The position numbers were made by a program, and so were the translations under genes. 43,119 nucleotides of DNA from an uncultured Bacteroidales bacterium. Its GTDB lineage: Bacteria; Bacteroidota; Bacteroidia; Bacteroidales; Bacteroidaceae. Position 1 is the stretch's first letter; each line of letters opens with the position of its first letter. The notes beneath the pieces are model-generated. The model was not told the DNA's origin. It did no database searches and worked only from the letters and a program-made list of their open reading frames with translations. Where the stretch lies: contig CACWFY010000023.1 of assembly GCA_902760345.1 (NCBI GenBank), positions 1 to 43,119 on the forward strand. The letters run 5' to 3'. This document shows positions 7,298 through 15,704 of the stretch, piece after piece.

Positions 7298-8756
7298 AAA
7301 AGAACAGAGCGTACTACGTAACATCGACTGGTGGACGGTGCTTATCTACATCGCCCTGTTGTCGTTTGGGTGGATTAGTGTTTGTGGTGCCAGTTACTCG
7401 TATGGTGAGACCGATATCTTTTCGCTGTCTACGCGCTCGGGTATGCAGATTGTGTGGATTGTCACCAGTATTATGCTGGGATTGTTCATTCTGTTGCTCG
7501 ATGCCCGCTTCTATGACACGTTTGCCTTTGTCATCTTCGGGCTCTTTCTGCTATTGCTCTTTGCCACCATCTTTAATCCACATAGCATCAAAGGCTCGCG
7601 CTCGTGGCTTGTATTGGGTCCACTGCGCCTGCAGCCTGCCGAGTTTGCGAAGTTTGCCACAGCTCTGGCACAGGCGAAGTTGATGTCTGCCTATGGCTAT
7701 GACATCCGTCAGTGGCGCCACTTTGCCGCTGCTTTGCTGGTGATTCTCCTACCGATGGTGTGTATTGTCCTGCAGCGTGAGACGGGATCGGCGCTGGTCT
7801 ATCTGGCTTTCTTCCTGATGTTCTATCGTGAGGGTATGCCGGGCAGCATCCTGTTTACCGGCGTGGCAATGGTGGTCTACTTCGTTGTGGGTATACGCTA
7901 TGCCGAGGTGTTCATTGGCGGCTCTACAGCGTCGCTGGGCGAGTTCGCGGTCTTGCTGCTGGTGCAACTGTTTTCTATTGGCATGGTGTGGGTCTATTGC
8001 AACCACCGCGTGGCTGTTCGTATCTTGCTGCTATGCGTAGGTGTCACGCTGCTGTCTTACCTGTTGTCGCTGATACCCTTCCTTTCTATTCTCACATCCT
8101 ATCTTGTTTATGTCCAGATAGGACTGCTGGTAGTGTTGTTGGGCTGGCTGGTCTGGGAAGGCCTTGGTTCGCGTCTGCGCAACTACTACTTCATCGCGCT
8201 GTTTGCCGTTGGCTCTGCCGGATTCTATTATGGCGCAGACTTTATCATGCAGAATGTGATGGAGCCCCACCAGCGTTCGCGCATCAATGTGCTGTTGGGA
8301 TTGGATGAGGACTTGCGCGGTGCGGGATATAATGTTCACCAGTCAGAGATTGCCATCGGCTCAGGAGGTCTGGAGGGTAAAGGCTTCTTGAACGGCACGC
8401 AAACCAAGCTCAAGTTCGTGCCTGAGCAGGATACCGACTTTATTTTCTGTACCGTCGGTGAAGAGGAAGGATTCTTGGGCTCTGCAGGTGTATTGTTGCT
8501 GTTCCTGGCACTCATCCTGCGGTTGATATGGCTCTCAGAGCGACAGCCGTCAACCTTTGGACGCGTCTATGGCTATAGTGTGCTCAGCATCTTCTTGTTT
8601 CATGTATTTATCAATGTCGGCATGGTGCTGGGCTTGACACCGGTTATTGGTATTCCACTGCCATTCTTCAGCTATGGTGGCTCGTCGTTGTGGGGCTTTA
8701 CCTTCTTGCTGTTTATTTTCCTGCGGCTTGACGCAAGCCGTCATCTGCGGATTTGA
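7278..8756 (+). CDS. rodA: Rod-shape-determining protein RodA, SEDS glycosyltransferase
   Basis: A 492-residue SEDS-family lipid-II polymerase that works with PBP2. I placed the start at the ATG at 7278 (MVQQADKKEQ), 20 bp inside mrdA; the frame is open further upstream only as a shadow of mrdA. SEDS hallmarks are visible: GSRSWL near the first third, ETGSALVYLAFF, and the C-terminal GLTPVIGIPLPFFSYGGSSL. A long loop (GLDEDLRGAGYNVHQSEIAIGSGG) precedes the last helices. The protein is longer than the roughly 370-residue proteobacterial RodA because of extra membrane helices in the middle. Its last 44 bp overlap the convergent gldH. Confidence 0.95.
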   Translation: MVQQADKKEQSVLRNIDWWTVLIYIALLSFGWISVCGASYSYGETDIFSLSTRSGMQIVWIVTSIMLGLFILLLDARFYDTFAFVIFGLFLLLLFATIFNPHSIKGSRSWLVLGPLRLQPAEFAKFATALAQAKLMSAYGYDIRQWRHFAAALLVILLPMVCIVLQRETGSALVYLAFFLMFYREGMPGSILFTGVAMVVYFVVGIRYAEVFIGGSTASLGEFAVLLLVQLFSIGMVWVYCNHRVAVRILLLCVGVTLLSYLLSLIPFLSILTSYLVYVQIGLLVVLLGWLVWEGLGSRLRNYYFIALFAVGSAGFYYGADFIMQNVMEPHQRSRINVLLGLDEDLRGAGYNVHQSEIAIGSGGLEGKGFLNGTQTKLKFVPEQDTDFIFCTVGEEEGFLGSAGVLLLFLALILRLIWLSERQPSTFGRVYGYSVLSIFLFHVFINVGMVLGLTPVIGIPLPFFSYGGSSLWGFTFLLFIFLRLDASRHLRI

Positions 8757-9216
8757 TGATGATTCCCAAATCGGTAATGCCCGGCAATATCTCGCGTTTC
8801 ATGTCGTGATATACGGCAATGTGTAGCGTCGTTTCGTCTTCTACTCGTACTCGTTTCAATGGAAACAGATACTGGTAGCTGCTGACTCCATGACCTTTTA
8901 TGATGCCTTCCTTATCAATCAGATTGCATACCAGCGTGTCGCGTATCAGCTGATGGGTGGGCTGGGCTGTCTGTTCCACGACAAGACTGACGCTCATAAA
9001 CGGATATTGGCAGCTGATACGCAGTGCCAACTGCTCGTCGTAGCTGCCGGCAGCAAGCGGTGAGGTGACAAAGACCAGCGTGTCATTGCGCTCCCAACCG
9101 CTTATTGATGTGTGCTCGAAGTGGTTGTAGACCGTATGGCGGTCACAGCCTGTCAGCAGTGCTGTGATTGCCATAACGGTAATATATATAAATAAGGTGT
9201 ACTTATTGCTTGTCAT
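8713..9216 (-). CDS. gldH: GldH-type gliding-motility lipoprotein
   Basis: A 167-residue lipoprotein: MTSNKYTLFIYITVMAITALLTGC ends in the lipobox LTGC, so it should be anchored by the Cys. Size, the YNHFEHTSISGWERNDTLVF opening and the position next to ricT and holB fit the GldH family. GldH is needed for gliding in Flavobacterium but is kept in many non-gliding Bacteroidales, where its job is unclear. The start was chosen at the ATG giving the signal peptide; the longer frame upstream is a shadow of ricT. The start overlaps the ricT stop by 14 bp, and the 3' end overlaps rodA tail to tail. Confidence 0.8.
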   Translation of the reverse strand: MTSNKYTLFIYITVMAITALLTGCDRHTVYNHFEHTSISGWERNDTLVFVTSPLAAGSYDEQLALRISCQYPFMSVSLVVEQTAQPTHQLIRDTLVCNLIDKEGIIKGHGVSSYQYLFPLKRVRVEDETTLHIAVYHDMKREILPGITDLGIIIKSADDGLRQAAGK

Positions 9217-10339
9217 CTTTCGCAGACTGTGGCTTCTTTGCTGCTGAGGGCTTCTTTTTCTTTTTCTTCTTCTTGGCACGATCGAAACGGGCAATGTTCT
9301 CCTGAGTGGCCAGGTCGACAGGACCTTGCGGCTTCTGGCGTGTGTCATCAGCCTCCAGTGATACGGGCTTCTCGCCGTGGCGGTTCATCTCTATCACCTC
9401 CTTGGCACGCTCAGCAGTGATGGTCTCCAGGTTAGCGGCAAAGTTCTTATCCGTTGAATAGCTCACCAAACCAGCCAAGATGTCTGCTTTGAAGTAATAG
9501 TAGTCAGCATCCTGAGTCTGCAATACGACGTCTTTCGAAGGCAGCTTCCTGCCAGCTTCTACGTAGTCATCGACCTCGTAGTTGAGGCAGCACTTCAGCT
9601 TAGCGCACATGCCTGCTAGTTTCTGTGGGTTCAGGGAGATGTCTTGGAAACGAGCCGATGAGGTGCCCACGCTAACGAAGTTTTTCATCCATGTGGCACA
9701 ACATAGCTCACGACCGCAGGGACCTGTGCCACCGATAAGCCCTGCTTCCTGACGGGCACCAATCTGCTTCATCTCTATGCGTACGTGGAACGTAGCAGCC
9801 AAGTCCTTGATGAGTTGGCGGAAGTCGACACGCTCGTCAGCAATGTAGTAGAAGATAGCCTTGTTACAGTCGCCTTGATACTCTACATCGCCAATCTTCA
9901 TCTTCAGCCCCAGGCCCTTGGCAATCTGGCGGCTTTCAATCATGGTGGCATGTTCGCGCGATTTGGCCTCGCGAAATTTCTCCATGTCTACAGGACGAGC
10001 GATACGATATACGCGGCGGATATCTTCACTGCTCTTCAGGTTGGCCTTCTTCATCTGTATCTCTGCCAGACGGCCTGTCAGCGTCACTACACCAATGTCG
10101 TGACCGGGATTGGCTTCTACGGCCACCACGTCACCTTTCTTCAACTCCAGCTTGTTCACGTTGTGGTAGTAGCCTTTGCGGGTGTGCTTGAACTGCACCT
10201 CCACCAAGTCGGTGGTGTCGGTGTTGCCTGGTACGTCGGCCAGCCAGTCATAGGTGTTCAGCTGACGGTCTTGGCGACCTATGGCAGCTTTGCAGAGTCC
10301 GCGGTCGCATCCCGTCTTTATCTCATGTTCTTTTTCCAT
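9203..10339 (-). CDS. ricT: RicT-like PSP1-domain protein (YaaT family)
   Basis: A 378-residue PSP1-domain protein. In Bacillus the homologue RicT (YaaT) works with RicA and RicF in an iron-sulfur complex that controls RNase Y processing. The Cys-rich core is intact: GPCGRELCC (Cys208, 213, 214) and GMCAKLKCC (Cys245, 250, 251), which fits metal-cluster binding. The C-terminus is a lysine-rich tail with an unbroken run of about nine Lys, probably disordered and able to bind nucleic acid. It lies between holB and gldH, and linkage to holB is also seen in Firmicutes. Its partners RicA and RicF are not in this window. The start follows a 43-bp repeat-type spacer. Confidence 0.85.
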   Translation of the reverse strand: MEKEHEIKTGCDRGLCKAAIGRQDRQLNTYDWLADVPGNTDTTDLVEVQFKHTRKGYYHNVNKLELKKGDVVAVEANPGHDIGVVTLTGRLAEIQMKKANLKSSEDIRRVYRIARPVDMEKFREAKSREHATMIESRQIAKGLGLKMKIGDVEYQGDCNKAIFYYIADERVDFRQLIKDLAATFHVRIEMKQIGARQEAGLIGGTGPCGRELCCATWMKNFVSVGTSSARFQDISLNPQKLAGMCAKLKCCLNYEVDDYVEAGRKLPSKDVVLQTQDADYYYFKADILAGLVSYSTDKNFAANLETITAERAKEVIEMNRHGEKPVSLEADDTRQKPQGPVDLATQENIARFDRAKKKKKKKKPSAAKKPQSAKDDKQ

Positions 10340-10381
10340 CTATTTATTTTGGCGTTGTTTCGTTATTTCGTTGTTTTGATA
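10340..10381. repeat. Spacer of ACGAAACA-type repeats before ricT
   Basis: On the minus strand the holB-ricT spacer reads as imperfect units (ACAACGAAATA, ACGAAACA, ACGCCAAA) ending near the ricT ATG. The unit resembles the one upstream of the lipoprotein gene at 35642. Confidence 0.6.
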
Positions 10382-11512
10382 TTATTTCTGTATCAACAGC
10401 ACTATCATCTGTAGTGCCAGGTCAAAGAAGACGATTTTTCCATTGGCGTTCTGGCCGATGTCGCGTATGGCCCGCGTAACCAAGTCGCTGATGGGCAGTA
10501 CGTTCGCCTCGTTGATGAATCGTGCGAAGTTTTTAGCGAAGTCTTCTTCGCGCTGGGTCATATAGCACAGCTCTTCCTGACGGAAATTATACATAAAGTT
10601 CTCGCGAACCAAACGCAGGAAGTATTGCAAAAAACGCTTCTGACGCTCACGGCCCATGTCGGCCATGGTCTGGCTCCACGTCTTCAGCTCCTTCACATTC
10701 CGCTGATAGGCTAACCGCATCAGCTGTTGGAACAAGTCGAGGAACAACTCGTTCTCAGAGTCGGCGCTCAGCAGTTGCAGCGCTTTTAGCCAGCTGCCAT
10801 TGGCCATGCGGCTCACGCGTAGGGCTGTGTCTTCGTCAATGCCACGGCGACTGACCAGTGCTTCGCGGATATCATCAGTGGCAATGCGTCGTACGTCTAT
10901 GCGTTGTACGCGACTGCGAATGGTTTCCAATAGCTTGTCGGGCTCCTCGCAGACCATCAGGAATATGGTCTGTGATGGTGGCTCCTCTAACAGCTTCAGC
11001 ATCTTGTTCGCACAGTCTTGATTCATCCTTTCGGGCAACCAGATGATGCTCACCTTATAGCCTCCCATGCTTGACTTCAGACTAAGCTTACGTATCAGCG
11101 CGTCGCTCTCGCCTGCCGTAATGATGGCTTGCTGGTTCTCGCCGCCCATCTGTTCCATCCAGTCGTTCATGGCAAAGTAAGGACTAGCTTTCACCAATTC
11201 GCGCCATTCGCCGATGAAGTCGTCACTCACAGGCTTGTGGTCACTACCCATTGACGGCAGCTTAATGGTTGGAAATGTAAAGTGCAGGTCTGGATGTTCC
11301 AGTTTTTGTAACATGGGGCTCTCTATGGGTTCGCCAAACATTGACGTTTCACCACCCTGTGACAGCAGTGTCTTGGCAAAGCCGACAGCCAGAGCCAGTT
11401 TGCCAACTCCCTGCGGACCGCACAGCATGATAGCATGGGGCAGACGACCCTCTCCGATCATCTGCATCAGGCGCTCCTGCACCTCTTGCTGTCCTATAAC
11501 TTGCCCAAACAT
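10382..11512 (-). CDS. holB: DNA polymerase III subunit delta'
   Basis: A 376-residue clamp-loader subunit of the AAA+ family. It has a P-loop-like GPQGVGK motif close to the N-terminus, the LPERMNQDCANKMLKLLEEPPSQTIFLMV segment characteristic of delta', and an SRVQRI sensor region (TIRSRVQRIDV). The family often lacks a functional Walker site; here the loop looks complete. It is the first gene of the holB-ricT-gldH unit and has its own -7 box at 11538-11545, back to back with luxS. Confidence 0.9.
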   Translation of the reverse strand: MFGQVIGQQEVQERLMQMIGEGRLPHAIMLCGPQGVGKLALAVGFAKTLLSQGGETSMFGEPIESPMLQKLEHPDLHFTFPTIKLPSMGSDHKPVSDDFIGEWRELVKASPYFAMNDWMEQMGGENQQAIITAGESDALIRKLSLKSSMGGYKVSIIWLPERMNQDCANKMLKLLEEPPSQTIFLMVCEEPDKLLETIRSRVQRIDVRRIATDDIREALVSRRGIDEDTALRVSRMANGSWLKALQLLSADSENELFLDLFQQLMRLAYQRNVKELKTWSQTMADMGRERQKRFLQYFLRLVRENFMYNFRQEELCYMTQREEDFAKNFARFINEANVLPISDLVTRAIRDIGQNANGKIVFFDLALQMIVLLIQK

Positions 11513-11537
11513 TTTGCTTCAGTGCACAATACGTTTG

Positions 11538-11545
11538 CAAAATTA
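11538..11545 (-). promoter_or_regulatory. -7 box of the holB unit
   Basis: The minus strand reads TAATTTTGCA, a match to TAnnTTTG, about 25 bp upstream of the holB ATG. It lies back to back with the luxS promoter. Confidence 0.65.
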
Positions 11546-11586
11546 CTAAATTTTTACGATACCACCGAATGATTATCCAAATTATA

Positions 11587-11618
11587 TTTGGAAACACCAA
11601 AAAAATGTATTAACTTTG
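11587..11618 (+). promoter_or_regulatory. luxS promoter with -33 and -7 boxes
   Basis: TTTG at 11587-11590 and TAACTTTG at 11611-11618 are separated by 20 bp, an ideal Bacteroidota promoter. The predicted leader to the luxS ATG at 11648 is about 25 nt. Confidence 0.75.
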
Positions 11619-11647
11619 CCGTTGCAATCATTAATTATTGCTGCATT

Positions 11648-12142
11648 ATGGAAGTCATACAGAGTTTTACCATTGACCATACCCAACTGCAACCGGGTAT
11701 CTATGTGTCACGTGAAGATAAAGGATTTACCACCTTTGACTTGCGTATTACGGAGCCAAACCATGAGCCTGCCGTAGCCCCGGCAGCCATGCATAGCATG
11801 GAGCATCTAATGGCTACGTGGTTTCGTAACAGCGAGGTGAAGGATGATGTAGTATATGTCGGTCCTATGGGATGTCTGACAGGTATGTATATTGTTATGA
11901 CGGGAAACTATTCCGTCGAGGATATGCGTCGTCTGACCATCGAATGCCTCCGGTGGATACTTACTCAGAAGGTGGTGCCCGCCACCGAGCCTCAAGCCTG
12001 TGGCAACTACCTGCTCCATGACTTGCCGATGTGCCATTGGGAGAGCAAGCGCTATTTGGACCGCCTGGAGCATGATTTCCATTGTGAGTATACTAAACTC
12101 CAGATAACCCTTGACGACGGAAAGGTCTTTGCTGACGCATAA
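11648..12142 (+). CDS. luxS: S-ribosylhomocysteine lyase LuxS
   Basis: A 164-residue LuxS enzyme that cleaves S-ribosylhomocysteine to homocysteine and DPD, the precursor of autoinducer-2. The metal site is complete: HSMEH (His49, Glu52, His53) and Cys118 in QACGNYLLHDL. The conserved PMGC Cys is Cys76. Length matches the family. I chose the ATG at 11648 over an in-frame one at 11588, because the promoter lies between them. A single-domain response regulator follows 31 bp downstream and is probably co-transcribed. Confidence 0.93.
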   Translation: MEVIQSFTIDHTQLQPGIYVSREDKGFTTFDLRITEPNHEPAVAPAAMHSMEHLMATWFRNSEVKDDVVYVGPMGCLTGMYIVMTGNYSVEDMRRLTIECLRWILTQKVVPATEPQACGNYLLHDLPMCHWESKRYLDRLEHDFHCEYTKLQITLDDGKVFADA

Positions 12143-12173
12143 ATATTTTGAAAAACTATAAATAAAAAAGCTT

Positions 12174-12530
12174 ATGAAACGTATACTGATAGCAGAAGAT
12201 AATGACAGCAACTACATGCTGATGACGTATATCTTGAAGAATCACTACGAGTTCTTCCGTGCACATAATGGACAGGAGGCTTTGGAGATGATTAGAAAAG
12301 AGCCGTATGACATGGTGCTGATGGATTTGAAGATGCCCATTATGAACGGTTTGGAGGCTACCCGTCAGATGAAGGCGGAGTTTCCTGACCTGCCTGTTGT
12401 GGCTATTACTGCTAATGCCTTTGACAGTGATCGTCAGCAGGCAATGGAGGCTGGTTGTGAGGCATTTCTTTCGAAACCTGTCAGTGCCATGCAGTGTCTG
12501 GGGGTGCTGAAAGGAATTCTTGGAGAATAA
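12174..12530 (+). CDS. Single-domain response regulator (receiver only)
   Basis: A 118-residue protein that is just a CheY-like receiver domain. The acidic pair Glu8-Asp9, the phospho-acceptor Asp51 (MVLMDLKMP), Thr79 and Lys101 (FLSKP) are all present, so it should be phosphorylated by a histidine kinase. There is no output domain, so it must act by protein contact or in a phosphorelay. The sequence style (MDLKMPIMNGLEATRQMK, AITANAF) resembles receivers of hybrid kinases. No partner kinase is adjacent; the nearest one in this window is at 24335-26113. It is co-directional with luxS, and whether the two are linked in function is open. Confidence 0.85.
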   Translation: MKRILIAEDNDSNYMLMTYILKNHYEFFRAHNGQEALEMIRKEPYDMVLMDLKMPIMNGLEATRQMKAEFPDLPVVAITANAFDSDRQQAMEAGCEAFLSKPVSAMQCLGVLKGILGE

Positions 12531-12534
12531 TAAA

Positions 12535-12556
12535 AGCGCCGCCATATGGCGACGCT
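12535..12556 (+). other. Imperfect hairpin just after the receiver gene
   Basis: AGCG(C)CGCC ATAT GGCG(A)CGCT forms an 8-bp stem with one mismatch and a 4-nt loop, 4 bp after the stop. It lacks a T-run, so it may assist the stronger hairpin that follows rather than terminate on its own. Confidence 0.45.
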
Positions 12557-12569
12557 GGAAATGAACATG

Positions 12570-12602
12570 GGGCATTAGGCTGTTATAACAAGCCTAATGC
12601 CC
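12570..12602. terminator. Bidirectional hairpin between the receiver gene and rseP
   Basis: A perfect 12-bp inverted repeat (GGGCATTAGGCT at 12570-12581, complement at 12591-12602) with a 9-nt loop lies between two convergent genes. The right arm and loop include the stop codon and last codons of rseP, so the terminator for one or both genes is partly built from coding sequence. Confidence 0.65.
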
Positions 12603-13959
12603 TTAATATATCATTGAGGTTAGCCACTATCATGAGCAACAAGATAATGCCAAAGCCGATATACTCGGCACGTATCATAAACTGCTCAGAAGGTTTGCGG
12701 CGCGTAATCATCTCGTAGAGCAAGAATAGCACATGACCACCGTCGAGGGCGGGGATGGGCAGGATGTTCATGAATGCCAGGATGATGCTCAGGAACGCTG
12801 TCATCTTCCAGAAAATGTACCAATCCCATGCAGCAGGGAATAGATTGCCAATGGCTCCGAAGCCACCAAGCGATTTCGCTCCGTCGGCAGTAAAGATGTA
12901 CTTCAGGTCGTCAACATAGCTGGCCAGCACGTTCCAACCGTACTTAATACCTGCAGGGAAACTCTCGAAGAAGCCATATTCTGTGACAACAGGCTGGTAG
13001 AGGTCTGCCAGACTCTTGACAGTGAAGCCCAGCTTCAGCTCTGGAGTAAGGGTTACCTGCGTGGTGTCAGGCGTCGTCTGTGCTGCATGTGCGTAGACGA
13101 TGGTCACGGTGCGTGCTGCCAGACTGTCGGCCGCCGTCGTGGCTGTTGCCAATAGGTCGCCGCGGTGGCTCAGTTGATCGACAAACTCATTGTAAGAGTC
13201 AACGGGTGAATCGTTGATGGCGAGAATCTTATCGCCGCTCTGCATACCTATCTGGGCTGCGGGAGTGCCTGGCACTACGCTGTCAATCTCGGCAGGGATG
13301 AGCGGGCGTACGAACGACGGGTCGGACTTGATCATGTTCAGCAGGTTCAGGTCGCCTGGCAGTGAGATGCTCATCTTCTGTCCGTTGCGGATGATGTCGA
13401 CGCGGTGAGCCTCGGAGATGTTGCGATAGAGATCGGCAGAGAACTCTTTGAAGGCAGCGGTCTCAGTGCCTACCAGAATATCACCATCCTTGAATCCGTA
13501 GCTCTTGGCCTCTTGGTTGAACTTCATACCAAGGGTCATGTCGCTGACGGGTATGTAGCGGTCGCCCCAGTGGAAGAGAATCATAGAGTAAATGAACAAT
13601 GCCAGCAGGAAATTGACCAGTACACCGCCAATCATAATCAGAAGACGCTGCCATGTGGGCTTGGTTCGGAATTCCCAGGGCTGTTCGGGACGTTTCATCT
13701 GTTCCGTGTCGAAGCTCTCGTCAATCATGCCGGAAATCTTGCAGTAGCCCCCCAGGGGTATCCAGCCGATGCCGTACTCGGTATCACTCTTCTTGGGTTT
13801 GAACTTAAACAGGCTAAACTTGTAGTCGAAAAAGATATAGAACTTCTCGACGCGTACGCCAAAGAGCTTGGCAAAGAAGAAATGGCCGCCCTCATGCAGG
13901 AGAACCAGCAGTGAGATGGCCAGTACGAGTTGTAGTGCTTTGATGAAAAATATTTCCAT
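12583..13959 (-). CDS. rseP: RIP metalloprotease RseP (site-2 protease)
   Basis: A 458-residue intramembrane zinc protease. The first membrane helix carries HEGGH (His22, Glu23, His26), an HExxH variant. A central PDZ region (AQIGMQSGDKILAINDSPVDSYNEF) is followed by the second metal motif NILPIPALDGGH near the C-terminus. In other bacteria RseP cuts anti-sigma factors and signal peptides. It is the last gene of the tsaB-DUF4290-murA-rimM-dxr-rseP series and starts 39 bp after dxr. Because it follows the isoprenoid gene dxr, it may serve general envelope functions here; its substrate is not visible. Confidence 0.93.
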   Translation of the reverse strand: MEIFFIKALQLVLAISLLVLLHEGGHFFFAKLFGVRVEKFYIFFDYKFSLFKFKPKKSDTEYGIGWIPLGGYCKISGMIDESFDTEQMKRPEQPWEFRTKPTWQRLLIMIGGVLVNFLLALFIYSMILFHWGDRYIPVSDMTLGMKFNQEAKSYGFKDGDILVGTETAAFKEFSADLYRNISEAHRVDIIRNGQKMSISLPGDLNLLNMIKSDPSFVRPLIPAEIDSVVPGTPAAQIGMQSGDKILAINDSPVDSYNEFVDQLSHRGDLLATATTAADSLAARTVTIVYAHAAQTTPDTTQVTLTPELKLGFTVKSLADLYQPVVTEYGFFESFPAGIKYGWNVLASYVDDLKYIFTADGAKSLGGFGAIGNLFPAAWDWYIFWKMTAFLSIILAFMNILPIPALDGGHVLFLLYEMITRRKPSEQFMIRAEYIGFGIILLLMIVANLNDILRALGLL

Positions 13960-13985
13960 TAGTATAATTTACGATTTACAATTTA
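13960..13985. repeat. GTAAATC-type spacer before rseP
   Basis: On the minus strand the dxr-rseP spacer contains AATTGTAAATCGTAAATTATAC, split here as AATT, GTAAATC, GTAAATT. The unit is like the one before mreB. Confidence 0.5.
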
Positions 13986-13998
13986 TTAGTTGATGGGT

Positions 13999-15153
13999 TT
14001 ATTTCATGAGTTCTGTTGCGATGTGTCGTGCCTCTGAATCCGTTTGGATATAGACTTCGTAGTCGGGATTCTTACTGAAGGTACACCGCTGCATGGTTTC
14101 GGCGATGATGTCGCTCATTTGCAGAAAACTGCAACGGTCTTCCAGGAATCCGCGGTTGACCACCTCATTGGCGGCATTGACGATACAAGGCATGTTGCCA
14201 CCCTGCTGCAATGCTTCGAAGGCCAGTGCCAAGCAGCGGAATTTCTTTAGGTCGGGCTCGAAGAATTCCAGCGGATGGGCAAAGAGATTCAAACGCTCGC
14301 CACTGAGTGATAGACGCTGTGGGAACGAGAAAGCATATTGGATAGGCAAGCGCATGTCAGGAACCCCTAACTGGGCTTTGACAGCACCATCTTGGAACTG
14401 GACGGCTGAGTGGACAATACTCTGTGGGTGAACCAGCACCTGTATCTGATTGGGCCGAACACCAAACAGCCATTTGGCCTCAATAACCTCGAAGCCCTTG
14501 TTCATCATAGTGGCAGAGTCTATGGTAATCTTTGCACCCATGTCCCATGTGGGATGGCGCAGGGCGTCTGCCTTGGTAACAGTCTGCAGTTCGTCGAGAC
14601 TCATCAAGCGGAATGGACCTCCCGAGGCTGTGAGCAGTATTTTCTCGATAGGATTGTCATCTTCGCCTACCAGCGACTGGAAGATAGCAGAATGTTCACT
14701 GTCGACAGGTAGGATAGGAGTGTGGTACTGCTGGGCCAGTTGCAGAATCAGTTCACCAGCCACCACCAGTGTCTCCTTATTTGCCAAGGCTATAGCTTTG
14801 CGTGCACGAATGGCATGGATGGTTGGTGACAGTCCGGCATAGCCCACCATAGCTGTGAGCACCATGTCAATGGGGTCTGCCTGTACAATCTCGTCAAGAG
14901 CCTGCTTGCCGGCATATACTTTAACGTCTGGCAGATCGTCCATGAGCCGCTGTAACTCTTCGTAATGCTGCTCGTTGGCCACCACCACAGCAGCCGGCTT
15001 GAAACGGTGAGCCTGCTCTGCCAACAGCTCTATGCGGTTGTTGGCTGTCAGACAGTAGACTTCATACAGATCGCTATGTTCTTCAATGACTTGTAGTGCC
15101 TGGGTACCGATGGAGCCGGTAGACCCCAATATGGCTATCTGTTTTTTCTTCAT
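13999..15153 (-). CDS. dxr: 1-deoxy-D-xylulose 5-phosphate reductoisomerase
   Basis: A 384-residue enzyme making MEP, the committed step of the non-mevalonate isoprenoid route, with NADPH. The nucleotide loop GSTGSIGTQAL is at the N-terminus. The substrate and metal motifs PVDSEHSAIFQSL, TASGGPF and TIDSATMMNKGFEVIEAKWLF are intact. Length is normal. The start overlaps the rimM stop by 4 bp, a sign of translational coupling. Its presence shows that the organism uses the MEP pathway and so needs an IspD elsewhere, unless the cytidylyltransferase at 22285 does that job. Confidence 0.96.
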   Translation of the reverse strand: MKKKQIAILGSTGSIGTQALQVIEEHSDLYEVYCLTANNRIELLAEQAHRFKPAAVVVANEQHYEELQRLMDDLPDVKVYAGKQALDEIVQADPIDMVLTAMVGYAGLSPTIHAIRARKAIALANKETLVVAGELILQLAQQYHTPILPVDSEHSAIFQSLVGEDDNPIEKILLTASGGPFRLMSLDELQTVTKADALRHPTWDMGAKITIDSATMMNKGFEVIEAKWLFGVRPNQIQVLVHPQSIVHSAVQFQDGAVKAQLGVPDMRLPIQYAFSFPQRLSLSGERLNLFAHPLEFFEPDLKKFRCLALAFEALQQGGNMPCIVNAANEVVNRGFLEDRCSFLQMSDIIAETMQRCTFSKNPDYEVYIQTDSEARHIATELMK

Positions 15154-15659
15154 ATCTCAAGTAATCCGTCAGGAATGTTCATGATAATCGTGCTGCTGGT
15201 TGTGTCGATGTTACTGATGAGTTCGTCGCTGGCAGGAATCAGCATGCCGTTATCAAGTATAAACAAAATGTTTGCCGTCTGGTCATCAATGTCAACAATA
15301 GATCCGATACGGTTACCGTCAGCAGCGTTGATGATTTCAAATCCGACGAGGAAGGCAAGCATTGGGGCCTCGTCCTCCGCGTCTGCCAGTTGGCGTGGGA
15401 AATAAACTTCACAGCCGGTTAACTCACTGGCACGCTGTTGGGTGTCCACGTCGCAGAACTTTACCAGACAGACTGAGTCACTGCGAAAACGGTATTCTTC
15501 TAGGAAGAATGGTACGAGGATGCCATCAATGTCGAGCACTAGATAGTCAGCATCGACACGGTCGAAGATGTCGTCTTCAAACTGGAGCGATACTTCTCCC
15601 TTGACGCCATGGGTCTTGCCCAGTCGGCCAATATGGTAAACGTCTTCTTTTTTTATCAT
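15150..15659 (-). CDS. rimM: Ribosome maturation factor RimM
   Basis: A 169-residue 16S rRNA processing factor that binds S19 and helps mature the 30S head. The N-terminal RimM domain has the typical GRLGKTHGVKGEVSLQ opening; the C-terminal half is a PRC barrel (FEIINAADGNRIGSIVDIDD). It lies between murA and dxr, overlapping dxr by 4 bp. The 34-bp spacer from murA is a tandem repeat (see that entry). Confidence 0.92.
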   Translation of the reverse strand: MIKKEDVYHIGRLGKTHGVKGEVSLQFEDDIFDRVDADYLVLDIDGILVPFFLEEYRFRSDSVCLVKFCDVDTQQRASELTGCEVYFPRQLADAEDEAPMLAFLVGFEIINAADGNRIGSIVDIDDQTANILFILDNGMLIPASDELISNIDTTSSTIIMNIPDGLLEI

Positions 15660-15660
15660 G

Positions 15661-15704
15661 TTGATTCTAGTTGTACTAGTCTTTCTAGTTATACTAGTTG
15701 ATTC
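15661..15704. repeat. AACTAGTAT-type 9-bp repeats between murA and rimM
   Basis: On the minus strand the spacer reads AACTAGTAT, AACTAGAAA, GACTAGTAC, AACTAGAAT. The first unit contains the murA stop codon TAG and the last ends a few bases before the rimM ATG. Confidence 0.8.

Noticed and set aside
9232-9290. Run of Lys codons in ricT as a possible frameshift or slippage site
   Set aside because: The frame continues normally to a stop that overlaps gldH as expected; a lysine-rich tail is plausible for this family.
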